Shown here in pieces: positions 49,301-57,831 of a stretch of 64,000 nucleotides of DNA. Source of the stretch: Dendrophyllia cribrosa (lineage: Eukaryota; Cnidaria; Anthozoa; Scleractinia; Dendrophylliidae); NCBI GenBank assembly GCA_024195265.1, contig JAJLRJ010000006.1, positions 11,926,139 to 11,990,138 on the forward strand. Direction: 5' to 3'. Positions within the stretch are counted from its first letter, which is position 1. Each line of letters opens with the position of its first letter. Position numbers and translations under genes: made by a program. Below the pieces are notes generated by a model, which saw only the letters and a list, made by a program, of their open reading frames with translations, made no database searches and was not told where the DNA came from.

Positions 49301-52300
49301 GACAGGACTTCAAGTTCAGGCAAACAAAATTTATTGTCAAAAGTAACTCCCGCTATTATACAGACTCTCTCTATGATGGACAACAAATCCAGTTCCGAGT
49401 ACATGTATGTTGTATGTCGCAATGGCAAGAGTGGACAATACATGATCAAGACTCCAACAGCAATGCAGAAGAACTGGATGATTAAAATCTATCATGTCTG
49501 AGGGCCCGTTATTTAAACAAAGACTAATTTACATGTAGACCGCGGTTTAAGAACATTAATGCACCTCCATATTTGTTTATACTGTAAGTTGGTTATTTTA
49601 AGGTCTGAGATACATTGCAAATGTTTTTCAGCTATACCTGGCTCATTTTTGGATGTAGTTGAGACCGTGTATTTAAACGTAGCTGTTGCACACCTGTACA
49701 TTTCGGCTTTTTTCTTCAATTTTGGCAAATTGGTCTTTTGTTTGTCTAGCGTAGATGCGTAGTGAAGTAGTACCTTAAAGTCAACCTGTATTTAGGGAGT
49801 TAGCACTGTTCCAATAAAGACTTGTCGATTACTTTTGCCAAGTATACGCCTGTACACCTCTACACCTCAACGGCCTACAGTCAACCTCTATTTAGCGTGC
49901 TCCTCTTCCAATAAATCCCCAAAAAAGACATACAGATTACTTTTGGCACATAAATATCGACTTAACACACTTTGTTCTTTGCCATTATAATGATTATAAA
50001 ATAGTTGACTCTTTTTCAATTTTATCTGCATTTTATTTAACGGTTGATATAATGTCATTATACCTTTTACAGACACTACTATTATACAACAATACGCCAC
50101 TACTACACCTGTACGCCTGTACCCCTCTATGGCCGACAGTTAGCATATAGTGTCATTATACCTTTTACAGACACTACTATTATACAAAAATACGTCACTA
50201 CTATCATACGACACTACGCCTGTACGCCTCTACGGCCGACAGTAAACCTGTATTTAGGGAGCTCCTATTCCAATAAATCCCCAATAAATAACTATTATAC
50301 AACAATATGCCATTACTATCATACGACACTGCGCCTGTACGCCTGTACACCTCTACGGCCTACAGTCAACCTGTATTTAGCGAGCTCCTCTTCCAATAAA
50401 TCCCCAATAAAGACATCATTACTATTATACAACAATACGCCTCTGCATGCTATCATACAACACTACGCATGTACGCATGTACGCCATGCCTGTACAGAGG
50501 GGAGAGGAACGGTTTAGGGATGAGGAAGAAATGGCCGGAAAAAAAAAGGAAGAAGGGAGAAACGACGATGGTAGTGGCGTATAATAGTAGTGATGTCTTT
50601 ATTGGGGATTTATTGGAAGAGGAGCTCGCTAAATACAGGTTGACTGTAGGCCGTACAGGCGTACAGGCGTAGTGTTGCATGATAGTAGTAGTGGCGTATT
50701 GTTGTATAATAGTAGTGATGTCTTTATCGGGGATTTATTGGAAGAGGAGCTCGCTAAATACAGGTTGACTTTCGGTCATAGAGGCGTACAGGTATACAGG
50801 CGTAGTGTCGTATGATAGTAGTGGCATATTGTTGTATAATAGTAGTGTCTGTAAAAGGTATAATGACACTATAATATTATGCTAAATGTGGGTCAGTGCT
50901 AACTCCCTAATACAGGTTGACTTTCGGCCATATTGGCGTAGTTAAGTATAATGTAGAGCGGTATTGTCGCATGGAATTCTTACGCGTCTAATTAGCATAG
51001 TATAATCAACCATGAAAAAAAAATGAAAAATGATAATCCCAACTGGATAAGAATGTAGATGCATAGATGCCGGTTCACAGTTCAATTGACCATCTCATGC
51101 AGAATCGGTGGCATTACATAAACTAGTGGTTAGGATCTCAACTAGGCCGTAGAAATAGCAAGGCATCGCTACGGCAGAGAATGGCCTGATAAAAAAGGAC
51201 AAATATAAGTTAAACGGTGTTGCTATGGCAACAGAAACATGTATAAAGAAGGAAAGGGTTTGCAGAAAAAAAAAGAGGAAATATGTCATGTAGAGGTGTA
51301 GAGGTGTAGAGGGTGTACGCCAAACTGTACGCATTCAGATACATCCAAAAATGCGCCTCTTTTGTTAGTCTTTGCTACTTGACATTGTTTACAGTTAATA
51401 GCGTTTAAATATTAGAGTTGGCCAGATTGAAATTGGGTTACACCGCGGTTTTGTTAAACACCATCTAAACTTCGTTTAAATAACCGGCCCTTATGAAATA
51501 TTTGCATACATGCTTGTTTACATGTAAATTTACACATACAGCAGAAAAAAAACAAAACAAAAATTGCCGTGATATTTCATAACCAAACTTTGAGCATCCT
51601 GGTGCTACTTCAACCTCTAATAAGGGGATTTACTACAATCTCCTATAAGTGTACAGTATGTACTGACAAAACCCTAACTTATGAGGCAGTTTGTGTACAG
51701 TAGTGGTAGGTGAAGTAACTGTAATTGCATAAAGTTAAGGGACAATTATAAACAAATAAGACCTGATGCAATTTAAAGTCAATTGTGACAATTTAAGGGA
51801 CATGTCTGCTATTAGTGGTGGCCTTCTTACAAGTATACTTCACTTGAACTTTTCAGTAAAAAAGTACAATTGAAGTATACTTCATTTAAACTTTAATGTA
51901 CAGGTGTATTAAGTATAACTGGAGTACATTAAAGTAAAATGTACTTCATTTATACTTCAACAATTGATGACTATAAACATGTACTTCAAGTACACTTCTT
52001 CAGTCTGCTTGTTTGTGAAACAAATTTCACCAAAAATAAAGGATTATTTTCCGCTGGCTGAGTGCAATGAAATAGGCGGAAAATGTTTTTCTCACACGCT
52101 GCTGGGGCCTGGGATTAGGTCATGTGACCTACGAGGTCAGATGACTATAAACATGTACTTCAAGTACACTTCTTCAGTCTGCTTGTTTGTGAAACAAATC
52201 TCACCAAAAATAAAGGATTATTTTCTGCTGGCTGAGTGCAATGAAATAAGCGGAAAATGTTTTTCTCACACGCTGCTGGGGCCTGGGATTAGGTCATGTG

Positions 52301-55300
52301 ACCTACGAGGTCAGGTGACCGAAGGCGGGCAGTTGTTTTTCTTGCGTCCGCCATTGCTGACCTTTTCGTGTTTTCTCTGAGATATTTCGCCTTTTTTAAA
52401 AGTACTGTACAATCTAAGTTTTTTATCTTTCAAAAATACTATGCCGAGGGAGGCTAGGCGTTCGGAGAATAGCTCTCGAGCTCTCAGGCGCTTGGAGCCG
52501 TACAATGACAACCCAGGAGAAGGATCTCGTAGCCGACATGGTAGCTCCGAGTCAACACGCGAAGAATGACCAGTTCCAGAACGGTTCATGGGTCTTCATA
52601 GCACACAGTGATTCATCTCCTTGTCCTGCTGCGGTAATTGAGAAGTTCTTAAAAATGGGTAATCATGATCGCAAGTCAAGGCTCTTCCGTCGGATTCTGA
52701 ATACCAGGAAGAGGATGGAGCTCAGAAAGGAGCCCATGTCTTATAGTCGGGCAAACAAGTTCATAAAGCGAGAGCTGCAGAAGGAAGGGTTGGAACCTGG
52801 TTTGTATGGAATCCACAGCCTTAGAGCAGGAGGAGCATCTGCAGCAGCAGCAGCTCATGGTGTACCTGATCGAATCTTCCAGAGGCAGGGGGGATGGAGT
52901 TGTGAGAAATGCAAAAATAATTAAGTCAGGAGTCTTTGAAATCACTGTTGACAGATTCCAAGACAATTCAAGGCTGAGAACTGAACTTAATTTTATTTGC
53001 AAGTATGCAAAAGTGTACTTTGTTCAAGTTTACAGCTGTCTATCTAATAGTTCTAGTGTCCTGATAGCTTCCAGCAAGACCTGGACTTGACTAGTTCATA
53101 ATTCCGTAATAGTTTGCATTAGTTGTGAATTTATGGACAGTAGAGCATAGTCTTTGCCATGTTGTTTTTGCTGCTCTATGCTTTTTCGCTCTTGCGGCGG
53201 TCGACTTGGCATGGCTACCAGTGGGGTGTGAGAAGGATTATTTTCCGCTGGCTGAGTGCAATGAAATAAGCGGAAAATGTTTTTCTCACACGCTGCTGGG
53301 GCCTGGGGTTAGGTCATGTGACCTACGAGGTCATGTGATCTAAGGCGGGCAGTAGTTTTTCTTGTGTCCGCCATTGCTGACCTTCCCACCCACCCACCCA
53401 CCCACTGAGTTCAGTTTATAGGCCCCCCTAGTTTGCTGCTGCCAACCATGTAATTTTTCATTAGCTTTATAATAATAATAATTTAATTCTTATATTGCGT
53501 GCTTTCCATGAAATGATCAAGCACGCATTACATGATTTCTATCTATAATAATTAAATACAGGATATCTCAATAATAATTATTCAAAATATACTATGATAA
53601 AATTGAAATATACAAGATAAAAATTAATAAAAATTAATAAAAAGCTTCCTTAAAGAGGTGCGTTTTCAGGTGGCACTTAAAAATCCCTAGATCTGTAATA
53701 CAACGAATATATCTCACGCGGTAATACATTCCAAAGTGCCGGAGCTGGAATAAGCACTGTGTGCACAGTTTTGATTTTACAATAAAGGTCAGGCTGTGGC
53801 GGTCGGCTTGGCATGGCTACCAGTGGTGTGTAAGAAGTATGCTTTAATTCATCCTAGTTTGGAACAATGACATAAATCAAAAGCATTTTCTTCTGAGTGT
53901 GCGCTTAGTGGGATCAAGAAATAAAATTGGACTGCATACTGAGGCATTGAGCGCCATGACAATTCCTCAACCATCAATTTACAGATCCTACAGAGCAACT
54001 TGCACGTGTCTCAAAACTAGTTCATGTGGATATGGTTTTGAAGTCTGCAGATGACTGCCGCTTACACATTTAGTTTTCCATTACAGCATAAGTTAGACAG
54101 TTCTGAGTTCATTCTTATTGAGTTAAACCAACAGTACTACATGTACGTAATAAAAAAAGTTTACTGATTCTTACCTGCTTGATGGGCTTGATTCCGACCT
54201 AAACCACATTCCTTAGACTGTGACCCTGCTGTGTTGTCAATGCTGAAAATAGGACGGACCACATGCCTTTCATATTCCTTTCTAGAAATTCCCTTCTGTA
54301 TCTGTGATTTCATTCTTGTGATATCTTCAAATGGTTTGTCAGCATGGGTACCTACAATGATTATGGGAGGGCGCAAATAGGGTAGCTTTCCTTGTGCACT
54401 GCTAACTGTTTCTCCTTTCATTTGGGTGATACAGTGTACAGTGGCAAGCCATGAGAGCAAATTCTCCACATTTGTTTCACCATTTGAGTTGTCCAAAAAT
54501 ACTTCGTAAATTCCTTGTCTCACACAGGGCTGAGCAGTTGTATTTAATGACTTGCTGAGGTTGTACACCAGGACATAGATGGCTCGTAATGAAAAGAAAG
54601 TGGGATGAGAAGCATAGTATAGGTGCTGTCCAGCAAAATCCCACAAATCAACATCATAAATGGATTCTTCTTGTTTGATATCGTTTTCAACAGGCTCAGA
54701 ACTAAGGGACCTTATCAACCGATTAGCACGGTTTGTAATGCAGTCAGGGAGTGAAGTGGCATCAACCTACAAAAGAATACCAAACAAAAAAGGCTGAATT
54801 ACATGTAGTATGAGTTTTCATTTTCCAAACAATTTGAAGGTCCATTTTAACCCTTTCACTCCCAAGAGTGCCAAACATCAAAATTCAAGACACATCTCCA
54901 ATTTCATTTTGTAAAATATTGAAAAACAAAATAATGGTACCATGCAAAAGTACTGCTGAAGAGGTTTCATTTGAATGGTCACACCATAGGATTTCGTTCA
55001 CAGACTCAAAAGTTAGAACTATGCTACATGTCTCCATAAGTTGACTCTGGGAGTGAAAGGGTTAATTTAATTTGTAACAGACACCTCAGATTTCATAACT
55101 GCACACAGTCGCGTAAGGTGTTTTGAAATACCGGTACACTGCTGGTGAATTGCAAAAAGAACCACAAAGAATTGAAGAGTAGACTGAGGTACAGAGGTAT
55201 CTAAAGATTTTTTGACTTGTTCATTATTTTATGTACAGTGTATGCTAAATTGTCATGTTGATTGCATCAAAGTTATAACTATTCCACTATTTGTAACAAG

Positions 55301-57831
55301 CTAAGGACACGTTAGATTTTCATAAGACACACAAACGTACTTGATGCTTTGAATTACACTCTACTCCCACAGATTTGCAAAAAGGAACCAAGAAAAATCG
55401 ATAGAAACCAAATGAAGAGTAGAGGTCGAGTCTTTACTTATGCGTTGGATTTTAATAAAATAAGCCATCCTGTCTCTTTGGAAATTAGGGTGATGTCGCA
55501 GCTCTTACAGTAGAAGGTCTCACACCATTGGCTTGCCACCCTTAGAGATAACAATAGGACAAACAACACAACAATGGACCCTAACCCTAAAAACAATAGC
55601 AGCTGTGTTTTATAAGGCAAATGAAAATAGAAGCTTCTAAGAGCTGCGACCCTACCAGGAAATTAACACCATTCTTCTAACATTATTACATGTATTTTTA
55701 TCCAGAATATTCAGATAAGCAAAAAAAAAAACATTCAACACAGTACTAATTTATTCATGACACCACTCCCCTCATGTGTAAAGACACAAAATTATTACCC
55801 ACTGTAAACACACTTTTTGCAAAAATATGTACACATTGTCAAACAATATTGTTCCGCCACACAAAATGGGAAAAAAATAATATTACCATAGGCAACCCAA
55901 GCTCTAAATTTAATTATAAGTACTCGGTAAGGGTCAGAGGTGGTGCATACCTGTAACAGCACCCATGTGCCTTACAGTAGCTATTTTGCAATACCAAATT
56001 TAGACATTTTCATTTTTTTACATCTACCTGTAACTGAATTTACGTCAGTCACAATGTATACCTGCCAACTTTTTCCGAGTGATAGACGTGAGAATTTTTT
56101 TGTGGAAGTGCCAGAATTTCCGAAGGCGACCTGACCAAATCTGAAGAGAACCCGATCTATTCCGAAGATGCCCGAAGATGTTCCGAAGAATTTGGAAGTT
56201 TCCATGGACCTCAGCGACCTCCATTTAATAACATCCAGCTGTAATTGTAATGTTCAGAACGATAAAAACCTACAGAAAAGTGCCATATTTTCATGAAAGT
56301 AACTATAATTTTATTTTTAATTGGGTCATGCCGGCGATCAGTTAAGGCTGATAGCTCAAATCTGTAAATCAGGCATGAGAAATTGCTCCATAGGCGTGAG
56401 TGGGCGTGAGATCGGAGTTTTGGACTCGCAGGCGTGAGACTCGCGCCTAAGGCGTGAGACTTGGCAGGTATAACAATGTTTTTCCCCTAGTGATCAATTG
56501 GCCTTAGCTTTAATACATGTACAGCAACATTAAGGCTCACAGAAATTTGACAGGAACCATCAATTGTTGCTTTTAAGACTCAGAACCTACCTGAAAGCAG
56601 TCGCCCCAGCACATCCTACAAAACAGGATTTCTGTAAGAGTTAATTAACCCTATTCAGCCTGGGCCTTGTAACTTCAAGAACATTAAGGCTATGACAATG
56701 AAACCAAGAGGGTTATGGTACATAGTACGTCCAAAACCGTCTCCTTTGTGGTCCGCACAATTGAACGATAACGTCATATGACGTAGTTATTAGGTAATTA
56801 GTTATACGGCCGCCATCTTGGATTTCTAAAATTTTTTAAAACCTCTTAAAAACCGTCCAAATTGACTCAAAATTAATCAAAACCAATAAATAAACGCTAA
56901 ATGACGTATCAAAATGAGTCATACCAATAAACATTGTTTTTCTTCATTCAAAGGTACAAATATGCAAATTTCAAAAAACATGGCTGTCAAAATCTTGTTG
57001 CCATGGAAACATCAAGTCACGTGATCAATAAATTGTCATATGAAATTGTTGCCAGATAAAGTTTAGGAAAAGTCACAAAGTTTGATGGCGTTTGAATACA
57101 TATTAAAGAAGTTATGAATGTTGAAAGTTAGCGCGGGCACTTTGTGCCCCCACCCCCCACAAGGCTGAATAGGGTTAACATAATAAATCTGAGCCTTAGG
57201 TGGGATTATTTTATACATCCCACCCAGGATTCATATATTTCATCTGGGATCTGATAGAGTAGATTTATAAATCACACCTGGTATCATTATCAGGTGGATT
57301 CATTAATTCAATTTTCCGGTAATTATTGGCAAACATGACTTACATGTATGTAAGAATCATCTTCTTCTTCCTCATCGTCAAAGTAATCATCACTCTTCTC
57401 ATCACTGTAGTCGTCACTGTAATCATCACTGTTCTCGTCACTGTAATCATCACTGTTCTCACCACTGTAGTCATCACTGTAATCATCACTGTTCTCGTCA
57501 CTGTCATTTTGCAGATTTTCCACCACCATCTGTGCAACCTCTTTAGAACATCCCACTGACAATCCTTGTTCATTCTCATCAACAGATTGCCAGTTCTTTA
57601 CTTGGTTTACATCCACTTGAAATGTTGATGGATCTACTTCAATTCCTTTAGTGCTCTGTTCTTCAGGGTCAAATGGCAGACCAATCAGAGACTTCTTCAA
57701 ACTTGTTTTTCCAGCCCTATCCTGACCGATCAGTAAAATTCTACCACGGTAAACATTCACAGCTCCATCATTAAGGGCCTTTTGATAGGCAAGCTGTGCT
57801 CTTTGTCCCTGAGATTCTATTTCTGCAGGTG
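34688..57831 (-). CDS. Roc-COR GTPase fused to a GT4-type glycosyltransferase (5' part outside window)
   Basis: Proposed exons, 5' to 3' on the minus strand: 57344-57831, 54175-54766, 49127-49214, 46671-46920, 45028-45834, 39990-41202, 38831-38920, 35169-35240, 35084-35114, 34688-34895. Phases match at every junction and the sum is 1279 residues. Counted from the first whole codon: Roc P-loop GQDRAGKTS (35-43), an acidic repeat insert (about 109-159), switch II DFAGQ (205-209), THAD (302-305), COR (about 390-640), a Cys cluster before the glycosyltransferase, then a GT-B-type domain (about 755-1145) with GG (777-778) and the E-x7-E motif (E1050, E1058), and a short unknown tail. Roco proteins are GTPase switches that dimerise through COR; GT4 enzymes transfer sugars from nucleotide sugars. 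A GTP-gated cytosolic glycosyltransferase is inference. I recall glycosyltransferase domains joined to NLR-type proteins in coral surveys, so this may belong to an innate-immune repertoire. Upstream sensor or adaptor domains would lie beyond the window. Transposons fill the introns. Confidence 0.78.
35084..35114 (-). CDS. Tail module C, second exon
   Basis: 31 bases, phase 1 in and 2 out (acceptor TTTTAACAG, donor CCATG|GTAATT). Encodes ESELILYCEP and the start of a Trp codon completed by the last exon. Confidence 0.5.
35169..35240 (-). CDS. Tail module C, first exon
   Basis: 72 bases, phase 1 in and out (acceptor GGGTATAG, donor CATG|GTATGT). Reads ETPGHQAPLNNCEEDAAIEQ then VAH. Confidence 0.6.
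35405..35490 (-). other. tRNA-like segment (probable SINE head)
   Basis: On the minus strand GTGGCCAAGTGG resembles an A box and GAGTTCAAATCTC a B box, with a long spacer as in Ser/Leu tRNAs. The stems are imperfect; a tRNA-derived SINE is likelier than a working gene. Confidence 0.45.
35696..35880. mobile_element. Palindromic element, about 70-bp arms
   Basis: ATACACTTTATTCCAAAATG at the left and CATCTTGGAATAAGGTGTAT at the right; the interior ATTAGCCCTCTTTGCCTC pairs with GAGGCAACAAGGGCTAAT. It abuts the TAA-flanked element. Confidence 0.8.
35883..37045. mobile_element. 1.16-kb PIF/Harbinger-like element
   Basis: Ends GGCCTGGGGCAAACGTCGAA and TTCGACGTTTGCCCCAGGCC (a perfect 20-bp inverted repeat), flanked by TAA (35880-35882, 37046-37048). 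The minus-strand frame 36256-36681 starts MPKYSARRAFLWYLIAKNRK, a basic/hydrophobic start resembling Harbinger transposase N-termini, so it may be a transposase remnant. A palindromic MITE is nested at 36723-36880. Confidence 0.75.
36723..36880. mobile_element. Palindromic MITE nested in the Harbinger-like element
   Basis: ATAGAGCGTTTTCACT and AGTGAAAACGCTCTAT ends; CATGGCAGCCATGTTGGTGT pairs with ACACCAATATGGCGGCTATG. Confidence 0.85.
37500..37950. repeat. GAGT array and C-rich tracts
   Basis: (GAGT)n at about 37,518-37,552, C runs at 37,677-37,697 and near 37,852. Two related blocks (CCATGGGTAA...AGGTGACCATT) lie at 37,768 and 37,911. Confidence 0.75.
38190..38270 (-). pseudogene. Tail module B, decayed exon
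   Basis: Reads RAPGCDALVNNCGEEAAIGQ with acceptor GATGTAG and donor GCT|GTATGTG. Spliced to module C it would create TAA at the junction. Its partner exon near 38,105-38,135 has lost the AG acceptor (AACGG). Probably skipped. Confidence 0.5.
38465..38499 (-). CDS. Tail module A, second exon, possible alternative last exon
   Basis: Acceptor GTAATTCAG, phase 1. Encodes ESEFVWYFETC then TAA (38465-38467). The donor present in module C (GGTAA) is changed to GCTAA here, and AATAAA follows within 20 bases (plus-strand TTTATT 38449-38454), so it could terminate a shorter isoform. Confidence 0.4.
38500..38745 (-). repeat. Dispersed repeat, copy 2 (relative of 4255-4440)
   Basis: The reverse complement of 38,640-38,745 matches 4255-4340. 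It lies between the two exons of tail module A. Confidence 0.5.
38831..38920 (-). CDS. Tail module A, first exon
   Basis: 90 bases, phase 1 in and out (acceptor TTGGTGTAG, donor CAGG|GTAATA). Reads IPAKHKSPVKSCTGDD then ATRQTVSDTHFPQ. Related to the exons at 38,190 and 35,169. Confidence 0.6.
39979..41202 (-). CDS. Roco gene exon: GT4-type glycosyltransferase domain
   Basis: The whole catalytic domain sits in one exon of about 404 codons, acceptor TTTCTCTTACAG, phase 0. Motifs: VLLLANEWGSSKGGLSTINR, MVHTEPEE, KVLIFGRCDPEDVSLKG and SRTEGFGLTALEAMSAG (E-x7-E). Two ends are possible. A good donor TATG|GTAAGA (exon ends 39990) leads in phase 1 to the tail exons; without splicing, two Lys codons and TAA (39979-39981) follow. 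Having one uninterrupted exon in a many-intron gene suggests late capture of the domain. Confidence 0.9.
   Translation of the reverse strand, partial: ELHPSASLDAAQSWSGNSGETLKVLLLANEWGSSKGGLSTINRTLAILLAKQPEVDVNLLVPEFECSEEDKRTAHSHNISVREAQRRPGFSDPLDWLNFPPRDLTIDIVIGHGAKLEKQAQVIREYRRCKWVQMVHTEPEELAMHKNYPRAIAKGEEKNRAEVDLCKLADLVVAVGPKLADSFSSFLRSSHQDIFQLTPGTFADFADVKHSAQETAKFKVLIFGRCDPEDVSLKGYDIAASAIVELNDSSYCLIFVGAPDGKQDEVAKTLLQTGISKKQLIVRSFVLNKERLKELFCEADVAIMPSRTEGFGLTALEAMSAGLPILVSGNSGFGESLRSVPEGKSFVIESEDPKVWAEAIAALRQKSRTQRLQEIQTLQRSYDDMFSWERQCQSLVNRMWKMVYGKK
42560..44430. repeat. 1.3-kb dispersed repeat, copy 2 (interrupted)
   Basis: Same order as 620-1975. Includes a CCGCCGCC-rich patch (42,690-42,715) that is absent from copy 1, and the TTAA element below. 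Confidence 0.7.
42946..43597. mobile_element. TTAA-flanked element with GGTGATTCC ends
   Basis: GGTGATTCC...GGAATCACC with TTAA on both sides (42942-42945, 43598-43601). Copy 1 of the host repeat reads ACTAATTGAGGAATACTC across the same point, an empty site with one base changed. 652 bp, no coding frame. Confidence 0.75.
45028..45834 (-). CDS. Roco gene exon: COR, second part, and Cys cluster
   Basis: 269 codons, phase 0 at both ends (acceptor TTTATAAG, donor AGCCAG|GTACAT). ILNMMEQFGLIAKF and YFVPSQL are COR-typical. The end carries VKCPYCYLEIKKC, SCAHEDC and ICKRKPC, a metal-binding-like set of cysteines. Confidence 0.85.
45978..46012. repeat. (CAGTG)n microsatellite
   Basis: Six to seven GTGCA units in tandem. 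Confidence 0.9.
46243..46301. repeat. (TCTG)n microsatellite
   Basis: About 14 perfect CTGT units. Confidence 0.95.
46671..46920 (-). CDS. Roco gene exon: COR, first part
   Basis: Acceptor TTATCCTGCAG, donor AAAATG|GTAAGG. Contains NFYHDLGIIIKH followed by VILKAQWLIDLFRQLI, the core COR signature. Confidence 0.88.
46961..47204. mobile_element. MITE with about 46-bp terminal inverted repeats
   Basis: AATAGAGTACTGTGATGACA and the inverse TGTCACACTTTAGTACTCTATT enclose ACTTAAATTTGTGAAATAA and its inverse. It starts 40 bases upstream (in gene orientation) of the COR exon. Confidence 0.8.
48453..48626. mobile_element. CAGGGGCGGATC-type MITE (hAT-like)
   Basis: Ends GGGGCGGATC and GATCCGCCCC, each beside a GCCTGCA direct repeat (48446-48452, 48627-48633). 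CAGGGGCGGATCxAGG termini are widespread in metazoan hAT MITEs. It includes a C run of about 24. Confidence 0.75.
48742..48871. mobile_element. Hairpin MITE
   Basis: ATAGATGGCCACGGC with ACGTTGGTGGACAGA and inverse arms (TCTGTCCACCAAC...ACCATCTAT). Confidence 0.8.
49127..49214 (-). CDS. Roco gene exon: Roc-COR linker
   Basis: 88 bases, acceptor AAATAG, donor AG|GTAAAC, phase 1 in and 2 out. Encodes NIDKIQALQDKIMEVLRQEP and YMGDKIPV, the usual Roc end before COR. It joins WINFERIV of the next exon in frame. Confidence 0.8.
49780..50950. repeat. Foldback-like region with subrepeats
   Basis: The left half repeats CCTGTATTTAG...CTCCTCTTCCAATAAATCCC and TATTATACAACAATACGCC several times. The right half (from about 50,560) carries the same units inverted (GGGGATTTATTGGAAGAGGA, GTATTGTTGTATAATAGTAG). 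Confidence 0.85.
51966..52315 (+). repeat. 174-bp tandem duplication
   Basis: Two units, each from GATGACTATAAACATGTACT to CTACGAGGTCA. The second half of the unit (TTTTCCGCTGGCTGAGTGCA) recurs at 53,234-53,340. Confidence 0.92.
52502..52924 (+). pseudogene. Degenerate tyrosine recombinase (YR retroelement or Crypton type)
   Basis: Encodes YGIHSLRAGGASAAAAAHGV then RIFQRQGGW, the HxLR...GHxxW-like core of tyrosine recombinases common as mobile-element fragments in anthozoans. It ends CKNN-TAA where the catalytic Tyr is expected, and the family-like continuation (SLKSLLTDSKTIQG) lies in another frame, so both a stop and a frameshift are present. The catalytic domain covers about 110 residues and the N-terminal half is missing. 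Related direct repeats lie on both sides (52,215-52,360 and 53,234-53,384). Confidence 0.75.
53234..53384 (+). repeat. Direct repeat downstream of the recombinase fragment
   Basis: Matches 52,215-52,362 closely, from GGATTATTTTCCGCTGGCTG through AAGGCGGGCAGT to TCCGCCATTGCTGACCTT. Confidence 0.88.
53460..53820. repeat. SINE/LINE-type tail
   Basis: AATAATAATAATTTAATTC then TTGCGTGCTTTCCATGAAAT and AGAGGTGCGTTTTCAGGTGG, a pattern common in marine-animal retroelement tails. No coding frame. Confidence 0.5.
54175..54766 (-). CDS. Roco gene exon: Roc switch II to G4
   Basis: Acceptor TTCTTTTGTAG, donor CAG|GTAAGA, phase 0 in and 1 out. Contains DLWDFAGQHLYYASHPTFF, AIYVLVYNLSKSL and PPIIIVGTHADKP, the diagnostic G3 and G4 signatures of Roc domains. 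Confidence 0.88.
54851..55061. mobile_element. piggyBac-like MITE family CCCTTTCACTCCC, copy 1
   Basis: TTAA at 54847-54850 and 55062-55065; ends CCCTTTCACTCCCAAGAGT and ACTCTGGGAGTGAAAGGG. 211 bp. Confidence 0.88.
56057..56472. mobile_element. 416-bp element with ACAATG flanks
   Basis: Ends TATACCTGCCAACTTT and CTTGGCAGGTATA; ACAATG at 56051-56056 and 56473-56478 looks like a target duplication. The interior repeats GGCGTGAGAC motifs. Confidence 0.75.
56649..57174. mobile_element. piggyBac-like MITE family CCCTATTCAGCC, copy C
   Basis: TTAA at 56645-56648 and 57175-57178; ends CCCTATTCAGCCTGGG and AAGGCTGAATAGGG. It lies 170 bp from the Roc exon. Confidence 0.85.
57344..57831 (-). CDS. Roco gene exon: Roc P-loop and acidic repeat
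   Basis: Acceptor AATTATAG, donor CAT|GTAAGT, enters in phase 1 and leaves in phase 0. A helical lead-in (AQLAYQKALNDGAVNVYRGR) precedes ILLIGQDRAGKTSLKKSL. The 3' half encodes Ser/Asp/Tyr repeats (SDDYSDENSDDYSDDYSD) from a GAT/TCAC-type minisatellite at about 57,361-57,505. Confidence 0.85.

Noticed and set aside
51964..52380. 138-codon repeat protein
   Set aside because: The frame is open because the 174-bp tandem unit is a multiple of three; no start context or domain, and the unit recurs as a non-coding direct repeat.
57326..57559. Hydrophobic plus-strand frame (IIFFFLIVKVIITLLITVVV) resembling membrane helices
   Set aside because: Antisense shadow of the acidic minisatellite in the Roc exon.
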